Shown: positions 1-7,063 of the stretch, one piece after another
How positions within the stretch are numbered: position 1 is the first letter of the stretch
Layout: each line of letters begins with the position of its first letter
NCBI GenBank assembly: GCA_019243075.1
Contig: JAFAUV010000066.1
Coordinates: 1-12,389, forward strand
Source of the DNA: Bradyrhizobium sp.
Lineage (GTDB): Bacteria; Pseudomonadota; Alphaproteobacteria; Rhizobiales; Xanthobacteraceae
DNA length: 12,389 bases
Direction of reading: 5' to 3'
Program-made: the position numbers and the translations under genes
The notes under the pieces: generated by a model
Databases searched by the model: none
The model's input: the letters and a program-made list of their open reading frames with translations, nothing else
What the model was told of the DNA's origin: nothing

Positions 1-811
1 CGGCTTCGATCGCATAAGAGGGTCTGTGCTCCATGAAATAGCCGATGAAGGCGCGACGGCCGGGGTTTTCGTCGACGTGTTTGCCGAATTCGGGATCGAG
101 CGCGATCAATCGTTCCAGCAGGACGAATGCGACGTCCTCATGCTTGAAGCTGCAGGCGCGCACGAAGGCCTCGTTGACGGTTGCGAGATCGTGCCGCCTC
201 TCGGCAAGAGCGGCGCGGACGGCGTCGATATCACCGAGCGCGGCAAGAAACTTGAGCGTGCGCGGCAGCAGGCCGCGGCGTTGAAACAGTTGCAGCAGCC
301 CCCAGGCGCGGGACCGGAGGAGACCCTCACATACCTCTCTCGTTACCACTGCGCCGGCGTCGATCAAAAGCTCGGCGCATGCTCCGCGAGTGAACCATCC
401 TTCTCTTTCTGCGTCGCCTGCGTCTCCGTAGGCGGACGTGGCCATTGCGAGCAGGCCACCGCCTTCTTGCCAGGAAAGCAGCGCAGGGTATTCAGCCAAC
501 AGCTGCCTCGAACTCTCGACGTCGTTGTCGTGAATGACGCGTCGAGCCTGGGTCACCGCCCAATCCAATCCCCGGCCGAGCCGCTTGCTCACCTCTGCGG
601 TCAGGTCTTGCCAGCCGGCAAAGCCGTATTCCCGCGCGATCACGAGTTGTGCGCTACGCTGCGTCAGCGGCGCATCGACGTTCGGCAGGTGCGCGCGCGC
701 ACGCTCGATGGCGTCGACGTCACCGGCGGCGACGTCGCGCGCAAGCTTCTTTGCTTGCTTGCGCAGGGATTCCAAAGATGGACGAGCGGGCAAAAACTTC
801 GGCGTGGTCAT
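1..811 (-). CDS. Ankyrin-repeat-type protein, 3' end cut by window edge
   Basis: The minus-strand frame from the ATG at 809-811 is open without a stop to base 2, giving 270 visible residues; the C-terminus lies outside the window. The protein begins MTTPKFLPARPSLESLRKQA. Residues 12-26 (basic amphipathic helix, SLESLRKQAKKLARD) and 59-70 (AREYGFAGWQDL) are the N-terminal signature often found on bacterial ankyrin-repeat proteins. The rest is helical, with ankyrin-like stretches such as CAELLIDAGAVV and LAALGDIDAVRAALAERR. No signal peptide or membrane segment is seen, so it is probably cytoplasmic and binds other proteins; its partner is unknown. The start is supported by a strong Shine-Dalgarno sequence (AAAGGAGGT) just upstream. 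A plus-strand open frame of similar length over the same bases is a shadow. The family call is confident; the function is not known. Confidence 0.85.
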   Translation of the reverse strand, partial: MTTPKFLPARPSLESLRKQAKKLARDVAAGDVDAIERARAHLPNVDAPLTQRSAQLVIAREYGFAGWQDLTAEVSKRLGRGLDWAVTQARRVIHDNDVESSRQLLAEYPALLSWQEGGGLLAMATSAYGDAGDAEREGWFTRGACAELLIDAGAVVTREVCEGLLRSRAWGLLQLFQRRGLLPRTLKFLAALGDIDAVRAALAERRHDLATVNEAFVRACSFKHEDVAFVLLERLIALDPEFGKHVDENPGRRAFIGYFMEHRPSYAIEA

Positions 812-813
812 GG

Positions 814-824
814 CGACCTCCTTT
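814..824 (-). promoter_or_regulatory. Strong ribosome binding site of the ankyrin-type gene
   Basis: On the minus strand the bases before the ATG read AAAGGAGGT then CGCC. This is a near-perfect Shine-Dalgarno match at about 4-5 bases spacing. It fixes both the strand and the start of the gene at 811. Confidence 0.85.
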
Positions 825-918
825 CGTAGCGCCTGTGACCCGCTGATATCAGGCTGAAAGAAGGTGTTAGACACGCTCTTCGAGACGGAACAGGTGGGAG
901 TTTTCCCTTGCCGCGGGC

Positions 919-945
919 AGGAGGCGCCCTGTCTGGCGCGCTCCT
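919..945. repeat. Imperfect hairpin upstream of the ankyrin-type gene
   Basis: Bases 919-928 pair with 935-945 to form a 10-bp GC-rich stem with one bulged G at 940 and a 6-base loop (CTGTCT). No run of T follows on either strand, so it does not look like a standard intrinsic terminator. It could be part of an eroded mobile element or a transcript structure. Confidence 0.4.
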
Positions 946-1025
946 CATAGTGTCATCGAGCCTCGCAAGGCTGTCAATTCACGACCGCATCAGGCGGCAT
1001 CGGCCGGTGCGCTGTTGTGACACGT

Positions 1026-1064
1026 AGTTCGGGATTGCGGCACCCAGTTCGCTCATTGCGGCAC
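1026..1064. repeat. Tandem ~21-bp motif, possible IS21-type end remnant
   Basis: Two copies of AGTTCG(n)ATTGCGGCAC lie head to tail, at 1026-1043 and 1046-1064; the core ATTGCGGCAC repeats at exactly 21 bases spacing (1034 and 1055). IS21-family insertion sequences have ends made of several ~20-bp repeats, often containing a TGCGGCA-like core. The link to IS21 is an inference: no istA or istB coding remnant is visible. Confidence 0.4.
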
Positions 1065-1160
1065 AGCGACCGGAAGCGTGCGTTCCGCTTCCGGCGAGGG
1101 CGTAGCGCGAAATCGCGGTCCGTCGCGGACTTGCGGATTGCAGCGCGTGGTCGGTCGCGG

Positions 1161-1216
1161 CATCATAGTGCCACGGCGAAACAATAGTGCCCATCTTCAT
1201 CGTTCCGGGCGCGCCA
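1161..1216 (+). repeat. 55-bp interspersed hairpin repeat, copy A
   Basis: It reads CATCATAGTGCCACGGCGAA, then CAATAGTGCCCATCTTCATC and a degenerate right arm. It aligns closely with copies near 1957 and 3736 in the same orientation. The right arm (TTCCGGGCGCGCC) has drifted, so the hairpin seen in copy B is weakened here. It lies just past the 3' end of the DUF4926 gene. Confidence 0.7.
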
Positions 1217-1275
1217 GTTCGCCAGAGCACGCCACGACCCGCGTGTGAACCCCTTTCCGCGCTGCTGTTCGATCG

Positions 1276-1539
1276 TCAGGCTTCTTCTGGGACGTAGTGT
1301 AGAATCAGCAGATCATCGCGCGGGCATGGCGCGACGGCGTAGGCGTGACCTTGATCGTCGCTGAACTCGACCAGCGACGTGTTGTCGTCAAGCTGCTCTA
1401 CGATCGTGCCGACCTGCCCGCGCGCAAGCCGCTGCCCAGGAAGGTCCGTCAGCAATGCCACCACGTCCAACAGGGATGGGCCTTCGTTCTTCGCATCCTT
1501 TTCCGCCTGCATCATAGCACCCAACACGTGACGAATCAC
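1276..1539 (-). CDS. DUF4926 domain protein
   Basis: This is a small protein of 87 residues from the GTG at 1539, or 79 or 78 from the ATGs at 1515 and 1512. Residues 23-82 match the DUF4926 pattern: LLDVVALLTDLPGQRLARGQ, GTIVEQL, then LVEFSDDQGHAYAVA and a closing DDLLILHY. This resembles a small beta-barrel of KOW/SH3 type. No signal peptide is present. The GTG overlaps the stop of the upstream DUF6883 gene as GTGA (1536-1539), which suggests translational coupling. No clear Shine-Dalgarno precedes any candidate start, so the exact start is uncertain. DUF4926 has no established biochemical role that I know of. As the second gene of a tight pair it could be the partner or antidote of the first product, but that is inference. 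Confidence 0.8.
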   Translation of the reverse strand: MIRHVLGAMMQAEKDAKNEGPSLLDVVALLTDLPGQRLARGQVGTIVEQLDDNTSLVEFSDDQGHAYAVAPCPRDDLLILHYVPEEA

Positions 1540-1850
1540 GGCCCGGTATCGCCGGTTCTTACGATCCAGATCGTTCTTACCACAGCTATCTTCCCTTGTC
1601 GCCCGACGGCCGCATCAAGCCGCCAATAGGTTCCCCAAGGGTCGTCTCCAACCTGAATGGCCTCGCCAGAGCGGGCGGCCTCGAGCAGAACGGCGCGCAG
1701 CCACAATGCATCTGTTCGCTGGAGGTCGAGGGCCTCCCGGAATACACGGGCCTTGTGCCGGCCTCGCGGGTGCGCTGGGTTCAAGCAATAGTCCTGGATC
1801 TTGCGGATATCGAGGATTGCTTCGTCACTATGGGGCAGACGCATCGGCAT
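1536..1850 (-). CDS. DUF6883 domain protein
   Basis: A protein of 104 residues that fits the DUF6883 family. Residues 10-24 give the entry helix (EAILDIRKIQDYCLN); 27-37 are the conserved HPRGRHKARVF block; the C-terminal part has GTYWRLDAAV and the strand KIAVVRTIWIVRTG (87-100). The length equals a single free-standing domain. No signal peptide or membrane segment is seen. The start is the ATG at 1850; a second ATG at 1844 is possible and neither has a strong ribosome binding site. The gene is first in a two-gene cassette with DUF4926, overlapping by four bases. Domains of this kind can also occur at the C-termini of larger polymorphic-toxin-like proteins, so a toxin-type role is conceivable, but nothing here proves it. 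Confidence 0.8.
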   Translation of the reverse strand: MPMRLPHSDEAILDIRKIQDYCLNPAHPRGRHKARVFREALDLQRTDALWLRAVLLEAARSGEAIQVGDDPWGTYWRLDAAVGRQGKIAVVRTIWIVRTGDTGP

Positions 1851-1956
1851 GACGGCAGATTGGCTTCACGCGCGAGATGACGCAAGCGCTTCCGTAGTAG
1901 CGGTCCTGAAAGGGATGGCGAATGGTTGGACGCTCAATCGCGATTCCGGCAAGGCA

Positions 1957-2012
1957 ATCATAGCGCCACGGCGAAGCCATAGTGCCCATCTTCATCGGCC
2001 GTGGCGCGCCAT
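1957..2012 (+). repeat. 55-bp interspersed hairpin repeat, copy B
   Basis: This is the most intact copy. The arms GCGCCACGGC (1963-1972) and GCCGTGGCGC (1998-2007) are perfect 10-bp inverted repeats around a 25-base loop that contains ATAGTGCCCATCTTCATC. It has the same orientation as copies A and C. It separates the DUF cassette from the propeller pseudogene. Confidence 0.8.
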
Positions 2013-2087
2013 TCTCACATCCAAGGATCGCAAAACATGACCTCTGCCGCGCACGCGCGCGGCGACCTGCAGCTCACGCGATCGCTT

Positions 2088-2102
2088 GCCACCACCGGTG
2101 GC
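2088..2102. repeat. Short perfect stem-loop after the propeller pseudogene
   Basis: GCCACC and GGTGGC pair around a 3-base loop, 36 bases past the stop of the minus-strand pseudogene. There is no T run after it, so its role as a terminator is only possible. Confidence 0.3.
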
Positions 2103-2137
2103 GGCACATAGGCCCCTTTCCCTATGAATGATAAATC

Positions 2138-3631
2138 CTAACGCTCGAGCACGTGGCCAAGTAGTTGCTCGTTCGATCCGAGTTGTTCGCAGTCAGGCTT
2201 GTTGGAGGCAAAGTGGGACCGTTCCGCAGCGTTGTAGCAGCGATAGAGCGGGATCAACCCGTTACCTGCTTGCGCATGGGCCCAGCCGGCCGTACGTAGC
2301 CGTTCATAGGTGCGAGATTCGCAAAACCCGTTTTGCAATAACAGATGATCTGGATGCCCCGGCGACCGCGTTACGCAATCTTCCAGTTCCACAGTCGCGC
2401 GGTTTGCGTCGGCGGACGCCAAGAGATAGCCCGATACGGTTTCCAGTCGATAGTCGGTGTAGTTGCCGGGGACCGGAGCGACCGTCGACCAGCGGTCATG
2501 CTGCTTGGCACTATACCAACGCGCCAGAGCCACCGCCGATTGCGGCTCGTCCGGCTTGCGCCCCCACATGACATCGATCGGACGAAAGACGAGATAGCGC
2601 TTGTCAAAACCTTCGTTCGGCTGGAGATACATATAGGCCATCAGCCAGTGATCGCTGAGACGGTTTTCTCCCGTTTTCGCATCGATCAACGTTTCGTACG
2701 CCAGTAGTTCGTTGGGAGGTCCTCGTCGGTCCCAGGTCCCGTTGTCAAGCGCGAGGAAAGGTTGAGGCAGCTTTGCGAAGTGGAGCCGGTCGGTCGAGAC
2801 CGACAGGGTGATGCCACCCCGTGTCCAGTCCACGCCGACCTCCGCGTCGATCGCGGTCCAGTAGGCCGGTCTGATATTGCTTCCGAGCAGCGTGGCGTCG
2901 CCTCCGACTCCGAGCTCGCTCCAGTCTCCATTGAAATATTTTCTCCAGCGACCCGGTCCCGGGATCGCTGACCGGCGCGCGTGCCACGAACATCTGATGC
3001 TGTCTCGGGCGCAGGCAATAACCATAATAAAAGCCATCGTTGCCGCGAGTGACGCTGAGGCAGGTGTCGCCCGTCATGGTGGCAGGCGTCGGCTGATCGT
3101 CGGGCATGCCCGCGATGATCGGCCCGAGCGTTGTCCAGGTCAGACCATCGTCGCTGGATGTCGCCAGCACCATGGACATGTGTGTCTGGCCCTTGTTCTT
3201 GTAGTCGCCTCATTATGAACCCAGCCGAGCAGCGTATTGCCGACTTTCTCGACATGCTGCAACCATTGGCCGCATGAGGCCGTGCTGCCGGGAGGCCCCG
3301 GTCTGAACACCGTGACGCCCGGTGCCGCCATATCCCAGGGCGCGTCCCCGTCGATTGCGATACTTTCGCCGACACCGCTGAACCCGCGATACTTGCCGTT
3401 GGGCAGTTGGATTTCCGTGAAAGTCGAATCGGCCGCCCTGCCCGAGGGTCCCCGCTCCACCCGGGGGACTCCGAGGCGGATCCTAAGGGATGCCATATTG
3501 AAGCGGGGATTGGATGGTTGCGCCGTCTGCTGGGCGTGAACGCGGTCAGCCAACCCAAGAATCACCAAGCAGAGCGTTGCAAGGATTAGCGGAGATTGGA
3601 CCAAGGCTTCCGTTGTCGTCAGTTTTTTCAT
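2138..3631 (-). pseudogene. Secreted sialidase-like beta-propeller protein, two frameshifts
   Basis: One coding sequence of about 498 residues is split over two frames. It starts at the ATG at 3631 (MKKLTTTEAL), with a clear signal peptide: KK, hydrophobic core PLILATLCLVILGLA, cleavage after VHA at residue 33. After about residue 142 (WVHNEA) a base is missing near 3206-3207; the next frame continues DYKNKGQTHMSMVLATSSDD. This segment carries an Asp-box, SSDDGLTW, typical of sialidase/BNR propellers. Near 2952-2954 an extra base returns translation to the first frame (RKYFNGDWSELG), which runs to a TAG at 2138. The C-terminal ~70 residues (LIPLYRCYNAAERSHFAS and following) resemble the DUF5648 type often attached to secreted proteins. 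Unless the shifts are corrected, translation stops at 3140 after 163 residues. The substrate is unknown. Sequencing error is an alternative to true decay. Confidence 0.75.
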
Positions 3632-3735
3632 TGTTATTCCCAAGCAAACAGTGGGTATGGGGAGGTGATCTTCGCCGAGGGCGCGCTCTTGCACGCAGTC
3701 GTAGTACTGGTGACTGGATCGGGCGGCAGGCCCAG

Positions 3736-3793
3736 CATCATCGCACCACGTCGAACGATAGCGCCCATCATCTTCATCGGCCGTGGCGCACCA
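3736..3793 (+). repeat. 55-bp interspersed hairpin repeat, copy C
   Basis: It reads CATCATCGCACCACGTCGAA, then CGATAGCGCCCATCATCTTC and ATCGGCCGTGGCGCACC. Compared with copies A and B it has a 3-base insertion (CAT) in the loop and two changes in the left arm, so the stem is 8 of 10 paired. It lies about 100 bases upstream of the propeller pseudogene start. Confidence 0.7.
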
Positions 3794-4015
3794 TTCCCTG
3801 AACAGATTTGCGAACCACGGGTTAGGTTTGGCCGTTTAGGCGAACGAGCGCTTTCCGGGCTCCGGCTTTTCGCGCATCGCGCCGGCGAAGCGCTCTCACA
3901 ACACGATGCCGAAGCACAATTTGCTGTTTCAGTTGTTGGGAAAGTTGGCGAGCAGGCTGCCGCCGCCGGAATCCGATCCGTCCCTGCAATCCTTGAAGGA
4001 TGCGTGTCCGTTGGC

Positions 4016-4237
4016 TCATAAGCTGTGTGATCCTTGACCAGCGTCGCCGAGGTGTCGATGGACCAGCCGAGCACGCCCACATGCAGTGATGCCAGCAATC
4101 GCATCAGCCCCAGCGACAACTCCGGGGTCCTGGGGCCGGGACAGCCTCCGTTCGGGGTCGCATTCCACCTGCGCGGCACTCACACTGAAATGTTTGCGCC
4201 AGTAGTCCTGGGGATCGGGGTGGACTTCGTTGCGCAT
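4016..4237 (-). pseudogene. Possible remnant of a small DUF3606-like gene
   Basis: From the ATG at 4237 the first ~22 residues (MRNEVHPDPQDYWRKHFSVS then AQVE) loosely resemble the conserved YW..KFGVS..QL core of DUF3606 proteins. After that the frame becomes Arg/Pro/Gly-rich without family resemblance and ends at a TGA at 4016. No ribosome binding site is visible. It could be a decayed small gene or chance; I cannot decide from sequence alone. Confidence 0.2.
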
Positions 4238-4252
4238 CGGATTTGCGGATGG

Positions 4253-4274
4253 ATGGCCGGGTCAGGCCGGCCAT
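4253..4274. repeat. Short palindromic intergenic repeat
   Basis: Perfect 8-bp arms ATGGCCGG (4253-4260) and CCGGCCAT (4267-4274) flank a 6-base loop, followed by GACGA. A similar unit with the same flanks is at 10591-10609. It lies 39 bases past the stop of the minus-strand MaoC-like gene and may help end its transcript, although there is no T run. Confidence 0.65.
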
Positions 4275-4313
4275 GACGAGTTGAGAGTGCTTTGCGCCGT
4301 CGCGCCTCTTCAC

Positions 4314-5114
4314 CTACGCCGCGGCCTGCTCGCGCGGCTGGTAGATCGCGATGTGCCAGCAATGCGCGAGCGGCGTGGTGCCGGTGGCGACCACCAGGGC
4401 GTCGAGCTCGACGAAGCGATGCCCCTTCTTGTCGTAATTGCCGATCACCTTGGCCCGCGCCGTCAATTCGTCGCCGGGTTTCGCCACGGAAAGAAGCTGC
4501 ATCTTGCTGCCGACGTGAATCCAGGGCCCGAGGATCGCGTTGTCGACCAGCACCTTGTTCATGATCCGTGGGAAAAGGCCGGGATGGCCGATGCCTTCGC
4601 GGCCATAGATCGGGTCGGCCTCCCTAATATCGGCAAGATATTCGTTTGCGGCGGAGCCCGCCCAGCGGCGCGGCTGGGTACCGAGCCATTTGCCGAGTTC
4701 GTAGGAAGCCGCATTCACCGGCTGGCGCTGGCTCGCGGGCGCAACCGCCGTATAATCGGCGAGCCGATAGTTCGGAGCCGATGCCGGCAGTGAGGCGCTG
4801 CCGGTCGCACAGAGCTCGCCCTTGCTCTGCACCTCGATGGCCAGTCCATCGGCCTGCTCGGCGGCGGAGACCTCGGCAATCTCGCCGTCATAGACCGGTT
4901 TCACGAAGCGCGCCTCGATCAGGCCGCGCTCCAGGAAGGCGCGACCCCATTTCCTGACCGGCATGTGCAGCATGTAGGCGAGCACGTCGACGCCGGGCAC
5001 CAGACCTCCGGAAAAGCCGTATTTGCGTGCCACCGCATCGTCGTGGATCTTGTTCTCGGAGAATTTCGAGGTGTTGTAGGCCGAGACGCGGTACGCCTCC
5101 AACTGGCTCGCCAT
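4314..5114 (-). CDS. MaoC-like double-hotdog protein
   Basis: A protein of 266 residues from the ATG at 5114 (MASQLEAYRV), preceded by a purine-rich AAGGAAGG; in-frame starts at 5129 and farther upstream are less likely. Residues 21-41 (NKIHDDAVARKYGFSGG then LVPG) match the MaoC hydratase loop N-x-I-H-x-D...GF.G.(I/V)PG. A second hotdog half covers about 178-260 (HPGLFPRIMNKVLVDN, then GDELTARAKVIG). The layout is that of a double-hotdog enoyl-CoA hydratase-like protein. The Asp of the usual D-x4-H catalytic pair is replaced by Ser19 while His24 is kept, so hydratase activity is uncertain. It is divergent from the ABC-F gene across 134 bases and could share a promoter region with it. It is probably cytoplasmic and acts on a CoA thioester. 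Confidence 0.8.
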   Translation of the reverse strand: MASQLEAYRVSAYNTSKFSENKIHDDAVARKYGFSGGLVPGVDVLAYMLHMPVRKWGRAFLERGLIEARFVKPVYDGEIAEVSAAEQADGLAIEVQSKGELCATGSASLPASAPNYRLADYTAVAPASQRQPVNAASYELGKWLGTQPRRWAGSAANEYLADIREADPIYGREGIGHPGLFPRIMNKVLVDNAILGPWIHVGSKMQLLSVAKPGDELTARAKVIGNYDKKGHRFVELDALVVATGTTPLAHCWHIAIYQPREQAAA

Positions 5115-5248
5115 GCCGCCTTCCTTCATTTCGAACGCTTCCCCCCCATGATCGTAGCGGTCGGAACGGCGCTGGCAAGCCGCGTTTTCCTCGCATTCCC
5201 TGCATGAATGGAGTACCACGCGCGCGAAGACTGCATAGAGCCGAGACC

Positions 5249-7063
5249 ATGGCCCCGCCGCTGATTCAACTCAAGGACATCAAGCTGACCTTCGGCGGCA
5301 CGCCGCTCTTGAGCGCCGTCGAGCTCTCGGTGTCGCCGGCCGAGCGCGTCTGCCTGATCGGCCGCAACGGCTCCGGCAAATCGACGCTGCTCAAGATCGC
5401 CGCCGGCCTGGTCGAGCCCGACAGCGGCAGCCGCTTCGTGCAGCCCGGCGCCACCATCCGCTATCTGCCGCAGGAGCCGGATTTTGCGGGCCATGCCACC
5501 ACGCTCGCCTATGTCGAAGCCGGTCTCGGCCCGGGCGACGACCGCTACGCGGCCCGCTATCTGCTGGAACAGCTCGGACTTCGCGCCGATGAAGACCCTG
5601 CAAATCTTTCCGGCGGCGAAGCGCGCCGCGCGGCGCTGGCGCGGGTGCTCGCCCCCTCGCCCGACATTCTGCTGTTGGACGAGCCGACCAACCATCTCGA
5701 TCTGCCCACCATCGAATGGCTGGAGCGCGAGCTCGACGGCCGCCGCAGCGCGCTGGTCCTGATCAGCCACGACCGCCGCTTCCTCAGCAACCTGTCGCGC
5801 GCCACAGCCTGGCTCGAGCGCGGCCAGATCAGAGAGATCGACCGCGGCTTTGCCGCCTTCGAATCCTGGCGCGACGAGCTCTTGGCCGAAGAAGAGCGGG
5901 AGCAGCACAAGCTCGACCGCAAGATGGTCAGTGAGGAGCATTGGCTGCGCTATGGCGTCTCGGCGCGGCGCAAGCGCAATGTCAAGCGGCTCGGCAATCT
6001 CTTTGCCTTGCGCGAGCAGCGCAAGACATATCGCGGCGCGGCCGGCAAGGCCAACCTGGCCGCGGCGGAAGCCGACAAGTCCGGACGGCTGGTGATCGAG
6101 GCGAAGGGCATCAGCAAGGCCTATGGCGAGCGCAAGATCGTGGACAATTTCTCGATCCGCCTGCAACGGGGCGATCGCGTCGGCATTGTCGGGCCGAACG
6201 GCGCCGGCAAGACCACGCTGGTGAATCTGCTGATCGGCGCCCGTCCACCCGACAGCGGCAGCGTGCGGCTCGGCGCCAATCTGGAGATGGCGACGCTTGA
6301 CCAGCACCGCGAAAGCCTCGATCCCAAATCGACGCTTTCCGAAGCGCTGACCGGCGGCCGCGGCGACCATGTCATGGTCGGCGGCAAGCCGAAGCATGTC
6401 GTCGGCTACATGGAAGACTTTCTGTTCGCCCGCGAGCAGATGCGGACGCCGCTGGAAGTGCTGTCCGGCGGCGAGCGCGGACGGCTGATGCTGGCGCGCG
6501 CCCTGGCAAAGCCCTCCAACCTCCTGGTGCTGGACGAGCCGACCAACGATCTCGATCTCGAAACCCTCGACGTGCTCGAGGAGATGCTCGGCGATTACGA
6601 CGGCACGGTGATCCTGATCAGCCACGATCGCGATTTCCTCGATCGCGTCGTCACCTCGGTGATCGCCCCCGACGGCGATGGCCGCTGGATCGAATATGCC
6701 GGCGGCTATTCGGACATGCTCGCGCAGCGCGGCTCCGATCTGGAGCGGGACGAGGTGAAGGCGCCGACGCCCGAGAAAAGGGCGCCGAGGACGGCTGCGC
6801 CCTCGCCCGCACCGATACCCAAGCGCCGGCTCAATTTCAACGAGAAGCACGCGCTGGAGACGCTGCCCAAGACCATCGCCAAGCTGCAGGAAGAGATTGC
6901 GAAGCGCCAGCGGCTGCTTGACGATCCCGACCTCTACGCCAAGGATCGCAAGAAATTCGAAGATATCTCCCGCGCCATCGCCAAGGCGCAGGAAGACCTG
7001 GCTGCGGCCGAAGACCGCTGGCTGCAGCTGGAAGTGCTGCGTGAAGAAATAGAACAGGCATAG
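5249..7063 (+). CDS. uup: ABC-F ATPase, Uup type
   Basis: A protein of 604 residues with two ABC ATPase domains and no membrane segments. First domain: Walker A GRNGSGKST (38-46), signature LSGGE (120-124), Walker B LLLDEPTNHLD (141-151). A charged linker of about 200-280 follows. Second domain: Walker A GPNGAGKTT (315-323), signature LSGGE (405-409), Walker B LVLDEPTNDLD (426-436), switch His in LISHD (456-460). A Lys/Pro/Ala-rich stretch leads to a C-terminal coiled coil (527-604) typical of Uup. Uup proteins act in the cytoplasm on ribosomes and/or branched DNA; in E. coli loss raises precise transposon excision. The start is set by the family N-terminus (MAPPLIQLKD); its ribosome binding site is weak. 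A 780-codon open frame on the opposite strand is a shadow caused by GC-rich codons. Confidence 0.93.
   Translation: MAPPLIQLKDIKLTFGGTPLLSAVELSVSPAERVCLIGRNGSGKSTLLKIAAGLVEPDSGSRFVQPGATIRYLPQEPDFAGHATTLAYVEAGLGPGDDRYAARYLLEQLGLRADEDPANLSGGEARRAALARVLAPSPDILLLDEPTNHLDLPTIEWLERELDGRRSALVLISHDRRFLSNLSRATAWLERGQIREIDRGFAAFESWRDELLAEEEREQHKLDRKMVSEEHWLRYGVSARRKRNVKRLGNLFALREQRKTYRGAAGKANLAAAEADKSGRLVIEAKGISKAYGERKIVDNFSIRLQRGDRVGIVGPNGAGKTTLVNLLIGARPPDSGSVRLGANLEMATLDQHRESLDPKSTLSEALTGGRGDHVMVGGKPKHVVGYMEDFLFAREQMRTPLEVLSGGERGRLMLARALAKPSNLLVLDEPTNDLDLETLDVLEEMLGDYDGTVILISHDRDFLDRVVTSVIAPDGDGRWIEYAGGYSDMLAQRGSDLERDEVKAPTPEKRAPRTAAPSPAPIPKRRLNFNEKHALETLPKTIAKLQEEIAKRQRLLDDPDLYAKDRKKFEDISRAIAKAQEDLAAAEDRWLQLEVLREEIEQA

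Larger units (their letters stand above)
812..1275. other. 464-bp intergenic stretch with repeat debris
   Basis: No credible gene is seen. The 83-codon minus-strand open frame at 979-1230 runs through repetitive DNA and has no family resemblance that I recognise. The stretch holds a perfect 10-bp palindrome CTGATATCAG at 843-852, 31 bases upstream of the ankyrin-type ATG; a hairpin at 919-945; a tandem motif at 1026-1064; and the first copy of the 55-bp repeat at 1161-1216. It looks like eroded mobile-element DNA. Confidence 0.6.
1851..2137. other. 287-bp intergenic stretch with repeat copy B
   Basis: No gene is seen. The stretch holds the best-preserved copy of the 55-bp hairpin repeat (1957-2012) and a short perfect stem at 2088-2102. 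It serves as upstream DNA for the DUF6883 gene and as downstream DNA for the broken propeller gene, both on the minus strand. Confidence 0.6.
3632..4313. other. 682-bp stretch with repeat copy C and decayed coding DNA
   Basis: Several overlapping short open frames occur on both strands but none forms a recognisable protein. The 181-codon minus-strand frame (3634-4179) runs through repeat copy C and is rich in Ser, Pro and Cys like a shadow frame. The stretch also holds a possible gene remnant at 4016-4237 and a palindrome at 4253-4274. It is best read as eroded DNA between the accessory and core parts of the window. Confidence 0.5.

Noticed and set aside
26..829. A 267-codon plus-strand open frame over the ankyrin-type gene
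   Set aside because: The minus strand gives a coherent protein with the ankyrin N-terminal signature and a near-perfect ribosome binding site. The plus frame starts with GTG and has no recognisable features.
843..852. Perfect palindrome CTGATATCAG upstream of the ankyrin-type gene as an operator
   Set aside because: A single 10-bp palindrome with no second copy, no regulator gene nearby and no clear promoter boxes is not enough to call an operator.
979..1230. A short minus-strand frame with MKMGTIVSPWHYDAATD
   Set aside because: It is the translation of the interspersed repeat (copy A) plus the tandem motif; the related frames in copies B and C differ and break, so it is repeat DNA and not a gene.
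3634..4179. A 181-codon minus-strand frame in the intergenic stretch
   Set aside because: It runs through repeat copy C, is unusually rich in Ser, Pro, Cys and Arg, has no ribosome binding site, and shows no family match that I recognise.
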